Shown: piece after piece, positions 1-8,375 of the stretch
How positions within the stretch are numbered: position 1 is the first letter of the stretch
How the letters are laid out: each line of letters begins with the position of its first letter
Assembly (NCBI GenBank): GCA_018266435.1
Contig: JAFEAL010000002.1
Span: 124,001-188,000 of the forward strand
Length of the DNA stretch: 64,000 nucleotides
Direction of reading: 5' to 3'
Source: Bacteroidota bacterium
Lineage (GTDB): Bacteria > Bacteroidota > Bacteroidia > Cytophagales > Cyclobacteriaceae
Translations under genes and position numbers: made by a program
The notes under the pieces: generated by a model
The model's database searches: none
Seen by the model: the letters and a program-made list of their open reading frames with translations, nothing else
Told to the model about the DNA's origin: nothing

Positions 1-752
1 CCGGCTACTACACCCAGCCAACCATGATCCCACACCGACTCATACGAATACGTGGTGCCATCCGGACGCAGGGCGGGTTTGGCATCAGCCGGAATTAGAT
101 AAGGAGTATGATTTTCTGGTTTAATAAACTGCCAGCCTACCCAAATAAAGACTAATACAATTGCAACCTTGATGACCACAATGACCGAGTTGACAATGGC
201 CGATTCTTGGGTTCCTTTTATCAACAATAGAGAGAGTGCCAACAAAACAATCAAGGCCGGTGCATTCATAATGCCATGGTGCATCTCACCTCCGATCAGT
301 GCTTTTTGAAATGGAGAGTGGCACCACTCGTAGGGAATCGCCCCCCCTAATAACTTGTTTAGAAATTCACTCCACGCAATGGAAACGGTAGCCGCTCCGA
401 GCGCATATTCAAGCACCAATGCCCAGCCGATAATCCAGGCAACAAATTCGCCCATGGTTACATACGCATAAGTATAGGCACTGCCGGCTACGGGAATCAT
501 AGAAGCAAATTCAGCATAACACAACCCGGCAAAGGCACAACCGATGGCTGCAAAAATAAATGAAAGGGTTACAGCCGGCCCGGCATGTTCGCCTGCGGCA
601 GCAGCCGTGCGAACAAAAAGACCCGCACCAATAATTGCACCAATACCCAAGGCAATCAAATTGCCTGCACCCAAAGTACGCTTCAATCCAGTTTCCGAAT
701 CAGTGGCTTGTGCCAAAAGTTGATTCAACGGCTTTTTGATAAATAAACTCAT
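1..752 (-). CDS. APC-family amino acid permease, partial (C-terminus beyond window)
   Basis: The minus-strand frame is open from an ATG at 752 to the window edge, about 250 codons without a stop, so only the N-terminal half is visible. The translation starts with a short cytoplasmic segment (MSLFIKKPLNQLL) and moves into hydrophobic helices with GAGNLIALGIGAIIGAGLFV, the helix-1 glycine motif of the amino acid-polyamine-organocation superfamily. YAEFASMIPVAGSAYTYAYV is the matching second-helix signature. It is probably a secondary amino acid transporter of the cationic amino acid/YfnA branch in the inner membrane. Substrate cannot be read from the fragment. It is transcribed away from the window's other genes. 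Confidence 0.88.
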   Translation of the reverse strand, partial: MSLFIKKPLNQLLAQATDSETGLKRTLGAGNLIALGIGAIIGAGLFVRTAAAAGEHAGPAVTLSFIFAAIGCAFAGLCYAEFASMIPVAGSAYTYAYVTMGEFVAWIIGWALVLEYALGAATVSIAWSEFLNKLLGGAIPYEWCHSPFQKALIGGEMHHGIMNAPALIVLLALSLLLIKGTQESAIVNSVIVVIKVAIVLVFIWVGWQFIKPENHTPYLIPADAKPALRPDGTTYSYESVWDHGWLGVVA

Positions 753-845
753 GCAACTAATGTTATGCGGTTGTTAGCCCTAAAAGTAGAAATAATCTTT
801 AATTTGAAAATACGATACCCTGAAAATTATAAGAATGGCGATCAA

Positions 846-1832
846 TCATTTTTCAGTGGGGTCGAACTTCACCTTAACTAATGCGTGCGAGTCGATGGGT
901 TGGTTGTTGTAAATTGCAGGACTCCATTGAGGCCCTTCTTTAATCAGGCGAATCGCCTCCTCCTCGCATCCATAACCCAGCCCGGAGACTACCTTATAGT
1001 TGTCGCGTTGCCCATTGGCAAATACCGTAAACTCAATGGTCACATATCCTGTAATGTTTTTGTTCAGCGCTTCTTGCGGATAGTGCAGGCTTTTTTTCAA
1101 ATATGTGTCATACGCTTTTTGTCCTCCCACAGGTATAGCCATTGCCGGAGGTGACCCGGTTTTGCTTTCCCTAACTTGGGGCATTGCCCGGCCTGTTGCG
1201 TACGATTTATCTTTTTTATTTTGATCAATAATTTTGTTCTGTGCTAGATCATCTGATGATGCCATTTCTTCTGTCGGTTGGGGGTCAATCTCTTTTGCTA
1301 ATTCATTTTTTATTTGATCGGGTGCCGGTTGCGTTACCGCAGTTGCGGGAGCAATTGTAGTTGTGCTTTCTCTTTTCTGTTTACCTGGTTTTTCTACTGT
1401 CTGTTGTCGTTGTTTTTTTTCAGGCTTGAGTTGAGTAACAGCCGATGGTTTATTTTCTGTTTCATTTTTTTGATTAATAACCGAATCAGGCTGGGCTGGA
1501 ATTTGGATTTTGGGTAGAGTCTTTTCGTTCTGCAACGCAAGGTTTTCGGGCCGAGGGATGAATTGGTAAATGATAAATGTTACAGTCGCAATTAACGCTA
1601 TCGCTGCGGCAATGCGTAACGGCACAAACCAGTCTGATTTTTTTTGCCGAATGGTTTTTTCATTAAGATGGTGAATGTCTGCATTTAACTCATCGGCCGA
1701 AACCTTTTCAATGCCCTCCAGTGCTTCGGCCAGAAATGGGTCGCTCAATGCCCGCTTTTCAAGTGCATGCATTTCTTTGGGTGTCAGTTCCCCTTTTTTG
1801 TATTTGATGATATCGTTGGTCAACTCATCCAT
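846..1832 (-). CDS. TonB-family energy transducer with anti-sigma-like N-terminus
   Basis: The 328-residue protein has three parts. Residues 1-65 form a cytoplasmic segment with the pattern YKKGELTPKEMHALEKRAL, common in Bacteroidota regulators that sit beside ECF sigma factors. One membrane helix lies at about 70-91. A long Lys/Pro/Gln/Glu-rich periplasmic linker leads to a C-terminal TonB domain at about 235-325 (YPQEALNKNITGYVTIEFTV). Its ATG overlaps the stop of the upstream sigma factor by 8 bases (1825-1832), so the two are translationally coupled. The domain order suggests it could both restrain the sigma factor and couple proton-motive force to an outer-membrane receptor. The TonB assignment is secure; the anti-sigma role is inferred from position and N-terminal pattern. 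Confidence 0.85.
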   Translation of the reverse strand: MDELTNDIIKYKKGELTPKEMHALEKRALSDPFLAEALEGIEKVSADELNADIHHLNEKTIRQKKSDWFVPLRIAAAIALIATVTFIIYQFIPRPENLALQNEKTLPKIQIPAQPDSVINQKNETENKPSAVTQLKPEKKQRQQTVEKPGKQKRESTTTIAPATAVTQPAPDQIKNELAKEIDPQPTEEMASSDDLAQNKIIDQNKKDKSYATGRAMPQVRESKTGSPPAMAIPVGGQKAYDTYLKKSLHYPQEALNKNITGYVTIEFTVFANGQRDNYKVVSGLGYGCEEEAIRLIKEGPQWSPAIYNNQPIDSHALVKVKFDPTEK

Positions 1833-2370
1833 TGGCTTCCAGGCAGATTTTTAAATTCCGCTTTCCATTTTGAATAAAACTTTTAACCTGATTAAAATCG
1901 TAGCCCGTATATGTTTCAATCTCTTTGTAGCATTTCTCCTCTATATAAAACAGGCGAATACATTTTTTTTGTTCGGCTACCAGTTGCTCCATACACTTTT
2001 CCAGCTTTTCCAGATTTTCTTCCAGTTCTTCATCGGGTTCAAGATGCAGAAGGAGCTGATTTTCCATATCAGCAGCTATTTCATCCCTGAATTTACCTTT
2101 TTTGCTGCGCAACTGCATCAGGCAATGATTGCGGGCAGAAACATAGAGCCAACTTTTGAAAGTTTCAACTTCGTGGGTTTTTAAAGTGTGTATTAATTTT
2201 TCAAAAATCTGCATTACTGCATCTTTGGCTTCATCGCGGTCTCTTAAATATTTCAGACAAACACCATAAACCAATGTAGTGTATCGCCTGAATAATTCAC
2301 CAATGATCTTAAGGTCACCGGTCATTTTATATCCAAGCAACAGTTCGATATCGATTTTCTGATTCGTCAT
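1825..2370 (-). CDS. ECF-type RNA polymerase sigma factor
   Basis: The ATG at 2370 gives a 181-residue protein of normal ECF size beginning MTNQKIDIELLLGYKM; the frame stays open further upstream, but that part overlaps the divergent neighbour and looks non-coding. Region 2 lies at about 20-90 (YLRDRDEAKDAVMQIFEKL, then FKSWLYVSARNHCL). Region 4 lies at about 125-175 and ends in a helix-turn-helix (EKCYKEIETYTGYDFNQVKSFIQNG). It should direct RNA polymerase to a small regulon. It is the first gene of a two-gene operon with the TonB/anti-sigma-like protein and is divergent from the vWA protein gene, which is a candidate target. Confidence 0.88.
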   Translation of the reverse strand: MTNQKIDIELLLGYKMTGDLKIIGELFRRYTTLVYGVCLKYLRDRDEAKDAVMQIFEKLIHTLKTHEVETFKSWLYVSARNHCLMQLRSKKGKFRDEIAADMENQLLLHLEPDEELEENLEKLEKCMEQLVAEQKKCIRLFYIEEKCYKEIETYTGYDFNQVKSFIQNGKRNLKICLEANG

Positions 2371-2452
2371 CCGGTTCAAGATAAAAATTTTTTCATGGCT
2401 TTTATGGAAACCTGAGGCCGGGTGCATCCTGATACCAAAAAACAAAATATGT

Positions 2453-4321
2453 ATGAAAACAAAAATCTCTTCGTTGGCCATGATTGCATTGATCTTAGCC
2501 AGCTTTCGGTTGATGCCGGTGCGCACAATTTCGGGCAAGGTTACTTCGGTAGATGATGGCTCAGCCCTGCCTGGTGTCAATGTGGTGGTAAAAGGTACAG
2601 CCCATAGCACCGTAACAGACGCGCAAGGCCACTACCTTATCTCAGTGCCAGATCAGAGCGGAGTATTGATCTTTTCTTTTCTGGGTTTTCAACCCAAAGA
2701 AGTAAAAATTGGTAAGACTGACCGGATAGATGTTGTGATGTCTCCCCGTGCAAAAATATTGAGCGAAACCGTCATCACAGACAAATACAATAAGCATAAA
2801 AATCATGCGCCCTCGGCCGTAAAGTCATCGCAAGGGTCAACCTATGGTATAGCCCAAGATGAGTTGTTTAGTCAACCGCGCTATGAAGCCCAGGAACAAT
2901 TTAATACTGAAGAGTACAAAGGCATTACTGAAAATATTTTTCACGATGCCAGAAACAGTCCGCGTTCTACATTTTCAATTGATGTGGATAACGCTTCATA
3001 TTCTAACATTCGCAGGTTTATTCAAAGCGGTCAGCGCCCACCCGTAGATGCCGTGCGGATAGAAGAGATGGTCAATTATTTTAAATACGATTATCCGCAG
3101 CCAGCCGGGGAAGATCCTTTTTCCATCAACACTGAAATTTCAACTGCCCCTTGGAATGAAAAGCACAAGTTGGTGCTGATTGGACTGCAAGGCAAAAAAA
3201 TTCCGACTGAAAAACTACCGCCTTCCAATTTGGTTTTTTTGATTGACGTATCCGGCTCTATGAGTGACCCCAACAAATTGCCTTTGCTAAAGTCATCGTT
3301 TAAATTATTGGTGCAACAATTGCGCGAGCAGGATCACGTGGCCATGGTAGTCTATGCCGGTGCGGCAGGCTTGGTGTTGCCCTCAACTTCCGGTGCCGAA
3401 AAATCAAAGATCATTGAAGCGCTTGATAAACGGGAGGCAGGTGGCTCTACAGCCGGTGGGGCAGGTATTCGCCTGGCTTATGATGTAGCCAACCAGAATT
3501 TTAACAAAGAAGGAAACAATCGTATCATTCTGGCTACTGATGGTGACTTCAACATTGGCGAGTCGAGCGATGGCGCCATGGAGAAACTGATCGAACAGAA
3601 AAGACAGCTTGGTGTTTTTCTTACCGTGATGGGTTTTGGCATGGGCAACTACAAGGACTCTAAAATGGAAACACTGGCCGACAAAGGAAACGGAAATTAC
3701 CTGTACATCGACTCTATCCTCGAAGCTCAAAAAGCACTGGTGAATGAATTTGGAGGTACATTGTTTACCATTGCTAAAGATGTGAAGTTACAGATTGAAT
3801 TTAATCCCGCTAAAATACAAGCCTACCGGCTGATTGGGTATGAAAATCGCATGTTGAAAAACGAAGATTTTAACAATGACAAAAAAGACGCGGGTGAGCT
3901 GGGCTCAGGCCACACTGTTACGGCACTCTATGAAATCATACCGGTTGGGGTGGAAAGTAAATTTTTTAAAGTGGATGACCTGAAGTATCAAAAACTGAGC
4001 ATGGATCCCAAGTATGCCAATGCAAACGAGTTGATGACCATAAAATTCCGGTACAAAAAACCCGATGGTGAGGTGAGCCAACTACTCGAGCACCCACTAA
4101 TTGATAAAGGCATTTCTCTGGAAAAAACTTCAGGCAATTTCCGGTGGGCAAGTTCGGTGGCAGCGTTTGGTATGTTGCTGAGAAATTCAGAGTACCTGAA
4201 CGGATTTACAGAAGAAGGCGTTCTGCGTCTGGCTCAGGGAGCTAAAGGCGAAGATAAAGAAGGCTATCGCGGAGAGTTCATCAGTTTAGTTAAGGCCGAC
4301 CGCACCGTAGCGGCTAAATAA
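2453..4321 (+). CDS. Secreted vWA-domain protein with CarboxypepD_reg-like N-terminus (YfbK type)
   Basis: This 622-residue protein starts with a signal-like hydrophobic segment (1-22). A CarboxypepD_reg-like beta-sandwich follows at about 25-95 (ISGKVTSVDDGSALPGVNVV). A vWF_A N-terminal domain lies at about 165-255, a vWA domain at about 258-440, and a DUF3520-type C-terminus runs to the end. The metal-ion-dependent adhesion site DVSGSMS is at 265-271, with further candidate ligands in GGSTAGGAG and ATDGD. This architecture matches E. coli YfbK-type proteins, which are envelope proteins of unclear function. It is divergent from the ECF sigma/TonB pair and is followed by a strong terminator. 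Confidence 0.88.
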   Translation: MKTKISSLAMIALILASFRLMPVRTISGKVTSVDDGSALPGVNVVVKGTAHSTVTDAQGHYLISVPDQSGVLIFSFLGFQPKEVKIGKTDRIDVVMSPRAKILSETVITDKYNKHKNHAPSAVKSSQGSTYGIAQDELFSQPRYEAQEQFNTEEYKGITENIFHDARNSPRSTFSIDVDNASYSNIRRFIQSGQRPPVDAVRIEEMVNYFKYDYPQPAGEDPFSINTEISTAPWNEKHKLVLIGLQGKKIPTEKLPPSNLVFLIDVSGSMSDPNKLPLLKSSFKLLVQQLREQDHVAMVVYAGAAGLVLPSTSGAEKSKIIEALDKREAGGSTAGGAGIRLAYDVANQNFNKEGNNRIILATDGDFNIGESSDGAMEKLIEQKRQLGVFLTVMGFGMGNYKDSKMETLADKGNGNYLYIDSILEAQKALVNEFGGTLFTIAKDVKLQIEFNPAKIQAYRLIGYENRMLKNEDFNNDKKDAGELGSGHTVTALYEIIPVGVESKFFKVDDLKYQKLSMDPKYANANELMTIKFRYKKPDGEVSQLLEHPLIDKGISLEKTSGNFRWASSVAAFGMLLRNSEYLNGFTEEGVLRLAQGAKGEDKEGYRGEFISLVKADRTVAAK

Positions 4322-4332
4322 GTTAAATAAAA

Positions 4333-4368
4333 AAAAGAGGCAGTCTCAAAAGGGCTGCTTCTTTTCTA
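4333..4368 (+). terminator. Rho-independent terminator after the vWA gene
   Basis: An 11-base arm AAAAGAGGCAG (4333-4343) pairs with CTGCTTCTTTT (4355-4365) with one mismatch, around an 11-base loop. The stop codon of the vWA gene is about 12 bases upstream. Confidence 0.7.
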
Positions 4369-4412
4369 TAAGCGGCTTGCAACAAACAACCGATTATGTG
4401 ACCTTTGAAAGC

Positions 4413-5468
4413 ATGTCAGTAAAAAAAGGATTGGTGCTGGATACCGTGAAGCTGAAAAATCTCAACAGCGGGCTCGGGCAATTTTGTCTGCACCTCGGTC
4501 AGGCTATACAAAAACACAATCAGAATTTTGATTTATCCTGTTTAATTGCTTCACCGACCGATCAGGTTTTTGGCGACTCAATGAAGTACATCGTGGCAAC
4601 CCTGTGGAACCGCTTTTGGGGTATTTCTAATACCGCAGATATATGGCACAGTTTTCATCACGGTTCACCGTACCACACAACGAATAAGAAAACCAAGCGC
4701 ATTGTTACCGTTCACGATTTAAACTTTATGCTGAAATACCGCGGATGGAAGCGAAACCGGGAACTGCATAAACTGAAGCTGGAGATAAAGCAGGCCGATG
4801 CCGTGGTGGCCATTTCTAATTTTACCCGCCAAGAAATTCTGCGGTATATTGACGTAGGTAAAAAGAAAATAGCCGTAATTTATAATGGGTTAAATATTTC
4901 TATGGCACCGGCACAAAAGCCCAAGTTTATTCTTTTCAATAAATTCTTTTTTTCGTTGGGCATTATTTCAGAGAAAAAAAATTTTCATGTGCTGCTGCCC
5001 TTACTTAAACAGAAGGACGATTTTTCGTTGGTCATTGCCGGAAACAAAAACGGCAAATATGCTCAGCGTTTAATGGAAGAAGCAAAACAGTTAGGGGTGA
5101 GCAATCGCCTGATCATGCCTGGCGAAATTTCAGAAGGCGAAAAACTTTGGCTTTATCAAAACTGTGAGGCCTTTTTATTTCCGTCTTTGCAGGAAGGGTT
5201 TGGGTTGCCCGTGTTGGAGGCGATGAATGAAGGAAAACCTGTTTTTTGCTCTAACCACACCGCCCTTCCTGAAGTGGGCGGACCACACGCTTACTACTTT
5301 ACCGATTTTCACCCTGACAGCATGGAAGCGGTGTTAAGCGAAGGATTAGCTGACTACACGGCCACCCCGGGCAAAAGAATAGAACTTCAAAACTGGGCTA
5401 AAAAATTTTCTTGGCAAGAAGCTGCCAAAAAATATTTAGTGCTTTATCGGCAGTTGGCAAAAAATTGA
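4413..5468 (+). CDS. GT4-family glycosyltransferase
   Basis: I chose the ATG at 4413 (MSVKKGLVLDTVKLKN); the TTG further upstream at 4377 lies close to the terminator. The 351-residue protein is a GT-B fold enzyme. The nucleotide-sugar binding half carries GIISEKKNFHVLLPLL and the EX7E-type signature FPSLQEGFGLPVLEAM at about residues 257-272, followed by LPEVGG. It is clearly paralogous to the glycosyltransferase at 6443-7516, sharing the NFHVL, NCEAFLFPS, EGFGLP and HT.LPEVGG blocks. Together with the intervening GDP-mannose dehydratase this points to assembly of a deoxyhexose-containing surface glycan. Donor and acceptor are unknown. Confidence 0.88.
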   Translation: MSVKKGLVLDTVKLKNLNSGLGQFCLHLGQAIQKHNQNFDLSCLIASPTDQVFGDSMKYIVATLWNRFWGISNTADIWHSFHHGSPYHTTNKKTKRIVTVHDLNFMLKYRGWKRNRELHKLKLEIKQADAVVAISNFTRQEILRYIDVGKKKIAVIYNGLNISMAPAQKPKFILFNKFFFSLGIISEKKNFHVLLPLLKQKDDFSLVIAGNKNGKYAQRLMEEAKQLGVSNRLIMPGEISEGEKLWLYQNCEAFLFPSLQEGFGLPVLEAMNEGKPVFCSNHTALPEVGGPHAYYFTDFHPDSMEAVLSEGLADYTATPGKRIELQNWAKKFSWQEAAKKYLVLYRQLAKN

Positions 5469-5483
5469 AACAAAAAAGCCCTT

Positions 5484-6446
5484 TTAGTTTTTGGTTCTTT
5501 TTACTTCCTCCTCAATCAATAAATTCAGCACATCAAAAAACGAAAGGGTATAATTCCATCCCAGTTGTCTTTTGGCTTTACCGTTGTCACCATAAATATC
5601 TTTGATGTCAGTAGGTCTGAATAACGTGGGGTCAGAGATGACTACATTGAGAGGGATTTCTAACTTATTGAACACATACTCAATAATTTCCCTAAGCGAA
5701 ACCGATTTGCCCGAACAGATGATGTAGTCTTCGGGGTGAGGTTGTTGCAACATCAGCCACATGGCTTTTACATATTCTGGCGCATAACCAAAATCACGTT
5801 TGATATCAATATTGCCCACACGAAGTTCAGTCTGTTGCCCCCGCTTAATGGCCAGTGCGTTTTTGATGATTTTTTTTACGAAAAAATTTTCTGTTCGCAA
5901 ATACGATTCGTGGTTAAACAGCACACCATTACAAGCGTATAATCCATACGACTCGCGGTAGTTCACCACCGACCAACAGGCCGTTGCTTTAGAGATAGCA
6001 TACGGACTGAGCGGGTGCATGGGGGTTTCTTCAGTAATGGGCAGGCGCGCCACTCTTCCGTACATTTCACTGCTCGAGGCCTGGTAAAAGCGAATGCTCT
6101 TATCAACGATTTTGATACTCTCTAATAGATTGAGTACCGATATGGAATTGAAAGTAATGGTGCCAATCGGTTGCTCAAATGATAATCCTACTGAACTTTG
6201 TGCTGCTAAATTATACAACTCTTGCGGTTGATATTTTTTTAAAATGTTGATGATGCTGGGGATGTCCGTCAGATCACACTCCTCTAGTTTTAATTGATCT
6301 TCTATCTGAAGATGTTTCAGTTTTGATAAATTGGAATTGTTGTAGCTGCGAATGATGCCGATGACTCGATAATTTTTTTGCAACAACAAGTGAGCTAAGT
6401 AAGCCCCATCTTGGCCGGTGATCCCTGTAATAACGGCTGTTTTCAT
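5484..6446 (-). CDS. gmd: GDP-mannose 4,6-dehydratase
   Basis: This 320-residue short-chain dehydrogenase/reductase has the Rossmann motif GITGQDG at 8-14. The catalytic elements are SSSEMYG (about 122-128) and YAISK (about 148-152), with the GMD hallmark RDFGYAPEYV further on. GMD converts GDP-D-mannose to GDP-4-keto-6-deoxymannose, the precursor of GDP-fucose, GDP-rhamnose or GDP-perosamine. Its start overlaps the stop of the upstream glycosyltransferase by ATGA (6443-6446), so they form an operon. No fcl/wcaG epimerase-reductase or perosamine synthase is in the window, so the final sugar is undetermined. The length is slightly short for the family but all core motifs are present. Confidence 0.92.
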   Translation of the reverse strand: MKTAVITGITGQDGAYLAHLLLQKNYRVIGIIRSYNNSNLSKLKHLQIEDQLKLEECDLTDIPSIINILKKYQPQELYNLAAQSSVGLSFEQPIGTITFNSISVLNLLESIKIVDKSIRFYQASSSEMYGRVARLPITEETPMHPLSPYAISKATACWSVVNYRESYGLYACNGVLFNHESYLRTENFFVKKIIKNALAIKRGQQTELRVGNIDIKRDFGYAPEYVKAMWLMLQQPHPEDYIICSGKSVSLREIIEYVFNKLEIPLNVVISDPTLFRPTDIKDIYGDNGKAKRQLGWNYTLSFFDVLNLLIEEEVKRTKN

Positions 6447-7516
6447 TGACTCAGTGATCGGTAGATTTGAAGGTATCCTTTCGCAGTGTTAGCCCAATTG
6501 AACTGAAGCGCCCATTGTTTAATTTTTTCCTGCGGGTGCTCACGGTGATAATGATTCATGCCTTCGGCAAAAATATATTGCATTTGCTCGGGATCAAAAT
6601 CAGAAAAATAGTACGCCATCCGGCCGCCTACTTCGGGCAACGAAGTGTGTGTTGAAAGAAACACCGGCTTGCCCCAACCCATTGCCTCCACTGCGGGCAG
6701 CCCAAAGCCTTCGGCTATGGAGGGGAAAAGAAAGGCCTCACAGTTTTTATAATACCAGGTTTTCTCTTCTTCTGAAACCGGGCCCGGAAATTTTACCCTG
6801 CCCGACACACCGTATTTTTTTGCCTCACTTATAATTTTTTCTTTATAGTCTGTTTTTGAAATTCCGGCAATCAACAAATCAAAATCATTTTCTTTCAGCA
6901 AACAGGGCAGTACATGAAAATTCTTTTTCGGCAGAATCGTGCCTAACGCAAATAAAAATGGGCGAACCGGTTTCTGCTGAGGTTCTTTTGCCTGCACAGG
7001 CTTGTCAAAATCACAACCAATGTAATTTGTGGTGGCGGGCTTCCCTCTAAAATCAAGATAGTTTTTAGCTTCGTCTAAGGCAAAATCTGAAATGCTGGTA
7101 ATGTGATCGGCCCGGTCAACTCGTTCCTGAATGAGTTGAAGTCGTTTTTTATTTTTCGGATCGCCCGGATGTTCGTGCAAAAAATTCAAATCCAAAATAG
7201 TTAATACCACTTTGGTCGTTGAAGATAAGGGAACATACATAGACGACTGGTACGTAATGTGCCACACATCATAACGGCCCGTATTGAGAAGCAACCGTGA
7301 TCCGCGCCAAGGCAAATAAATTTTATTTAGTGGAGACAGGGTATAATACGATGCGTTGTTTCCAAAATATCCCGTTACATGAGGCGGCACTAAAAATGAA
7401 ATATGCTCATCGGTTTCTTTGTGCAGTAGCAATTGACGGCCCACTTGCTGGCAAACCTGGTAAGGCCCCGTGTTGGGATACTTCATCCGCTCACAATCAA
7501 ACAAAAAATTTTTCAT
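6443..7516 (-). CDS. GT4-family glycosyltransferase
   Basis: This 357-residue GT-B glycosyltransferase starts MKNFLFDCERMKYPNTGPY. It carries FALGTILPKKNFHVLPCLL and the EX7E signature PSIAEGFGLPAVEAMGWGKP at about 262-281, then LPEVGG. It is a paralogue of the glycosyltransferase at 4413-5468, which lies on the opposite strand across gmd. It is the first gene of a two-gene operon with gmd (ATGA overlap). It probably transfers a hexose or deoxyhexose onto a cell-surface glycan on the cytoplasmic membrane face. The specific donor cannot be assigned. Confidence 0.88.
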   Translation of the reverse strand: MKNFLFDCERMKYPNTGPYQVCQQVGRQLLLHKETDEHISFLVPPHVTGYFGNNASYYTLSPLNKIYLPWRGSRLLLNTGRYDVWHITYQSSMYVPLSSTTKVVLTILDLNFLHEHPGDPKNKKRLQLIQERVDRADHITSISDFALDEAKNYLDFRGKPATTNYIGCDFDKPVQAKEPQQKPVRPFLFALGTILPKKNFHVLPCLLKENDFDLLIAGISKTDYKEKIISEAKKYGVSGRVKFPGPVSEEEKTWYYKNCEAFLFPSIAEGFGLPAVEAMGWGKPVFLSTHTSLPEVGGRMAYYFSDFDPEQMQYIFAEGMNHYHREHPQEKIKQWALQFNWANTAKGYLQIYRSLSQ

Positions 7517-7568
7517 GCAAAAACCGAAAGTAGATCAATTGTCAGCGAAAGTAAATAAAATCCTTTCT

Positions 7569-7576
7569 TACTTTTG
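7569..7576 (+). promoter_or_regulatory. Bacteroidota-type -7 element
   Basis: TACTTTTG fits the Bacteroidota -7 consensus TAnnTTTG and sits 11 bases upstream of the methyltransferase ATG. I see no TTG at the usual 19-base distance, so only half of the promoter is supported. Confidence 0.4.
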
Positions 7577-7586
7577 ATGTGAATTA

Positions 7587-8375
7587 ATGCCTATGTATTT
7601 ATCCGTGATTTTGATTACAGCCTTGTTGGCGGCCAATGTATGGCTGCTGGTCAAATATAACCACTACAAGCATAAGTATAAACAGCGAGGATTGTTTGGC
7701 AGGTGGCCGATCAAAGGAATTTCTCTGGAAGATCTAGACCCGGTGTTTAAGTCCAATGAATTTGGCCCTACGCAGGCTGCAGAAGTATGCTTCATCGGGC
7801 GTGGAGATATCAATGTGCCGGGTGGTACGTCTGATACCGAAGCCTGGGTACTCGCAGTATTGGCAAAGAAATCCACTCACATTTTTGAGTTTGGAACCTG
7901 CACAGGCAAAACTACTTATTTGGTAGCCAGAAACTCTCCTGCAAACGCTCAAATCACAACCATTACACTGGCTCCCGATCAGCTCAGCACATACGAGCGC
8001 GAGGCTGACGACAGCAAAAAATCAACTGACGATGCAGTGGCCGAGTCGGCATTTACCCGTTTTTTGTATTCGGGTACACCCGAAGAAAAAAAAATTGTGC
8101 AATTGTTTGGTGACAGCAAACATTTTAATGAAAAGCCCTTTGTAAAAAAAATGGATTTGATTTTTGTGGATGGCTCACATGCCTATTCCTATGTACTAAG
8201 CGACAGTCAAAAAGCACTCAACATGATTGCTCCTAACGGAATTATTTTGTGGCACGACTACCGCGGCCCTCAAGACACCGAAGATGTTTTCAAAGCGCTG
8301 AACGTACTGGCCAAAAGCAAGAAATTGGTACACATCAAAGAAACTTCATTGGTGGCCTACCGGGCCGATGGCTAA
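7587..8375 (+). CDS. Membrane-anchored class I SAM-dependent methyltransferase
   Basis: The 262-residue protein begins with one membrane helix (about 4-22) and a basic linker (KYNHYKHKYKQRG). The catalytic domain has motif I FEFGTCTGKTTYLV at about 100-113, the acidic strand MDLIFVDGSHAYSYV, and ILWHDYRG near the end. This matches the Methyltransf_24 group often found in glycan gene clusters. It probably O-methylates a sugar or lipid-linked glycan at the inner face of the membrane, but the substrate is an inference from the adjacent glycosyltransferases. Its last 30 bases (8346-8375) overlap the convergent gene that follows. Confidence 0.82.
   Translation: MPMYLSVILITALLAANVWLLVKYNHYKHKYKQRGLFGRWPIKGISLEDLDPVFKSNEFGPTQAAEVCFIGRGDINVPGGTSDTEAWVLAVLAKKSTHIFEFGTCTGKTTYLVARNSPANAQITTITLAPDQLSTYEREADDSKKSTDDAVAESAFTRFLYSGTPEEKKIVQLFGDSKHFNEKPFVKKMDLIFVDGSHAYSYVLSDSQKALNMIAPNGIILWHDYRGPQDTEDVFKALNVLAKSKKLVHIKETSLVAYRADG

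Noticed and set aside
2371..2610. Upstream extension of the sigma factor frame
   Set aside because: It overlaps the start of the divergent vWA gene and lacks sigma-like sequence; the internal ATG at 2370 fits family size.
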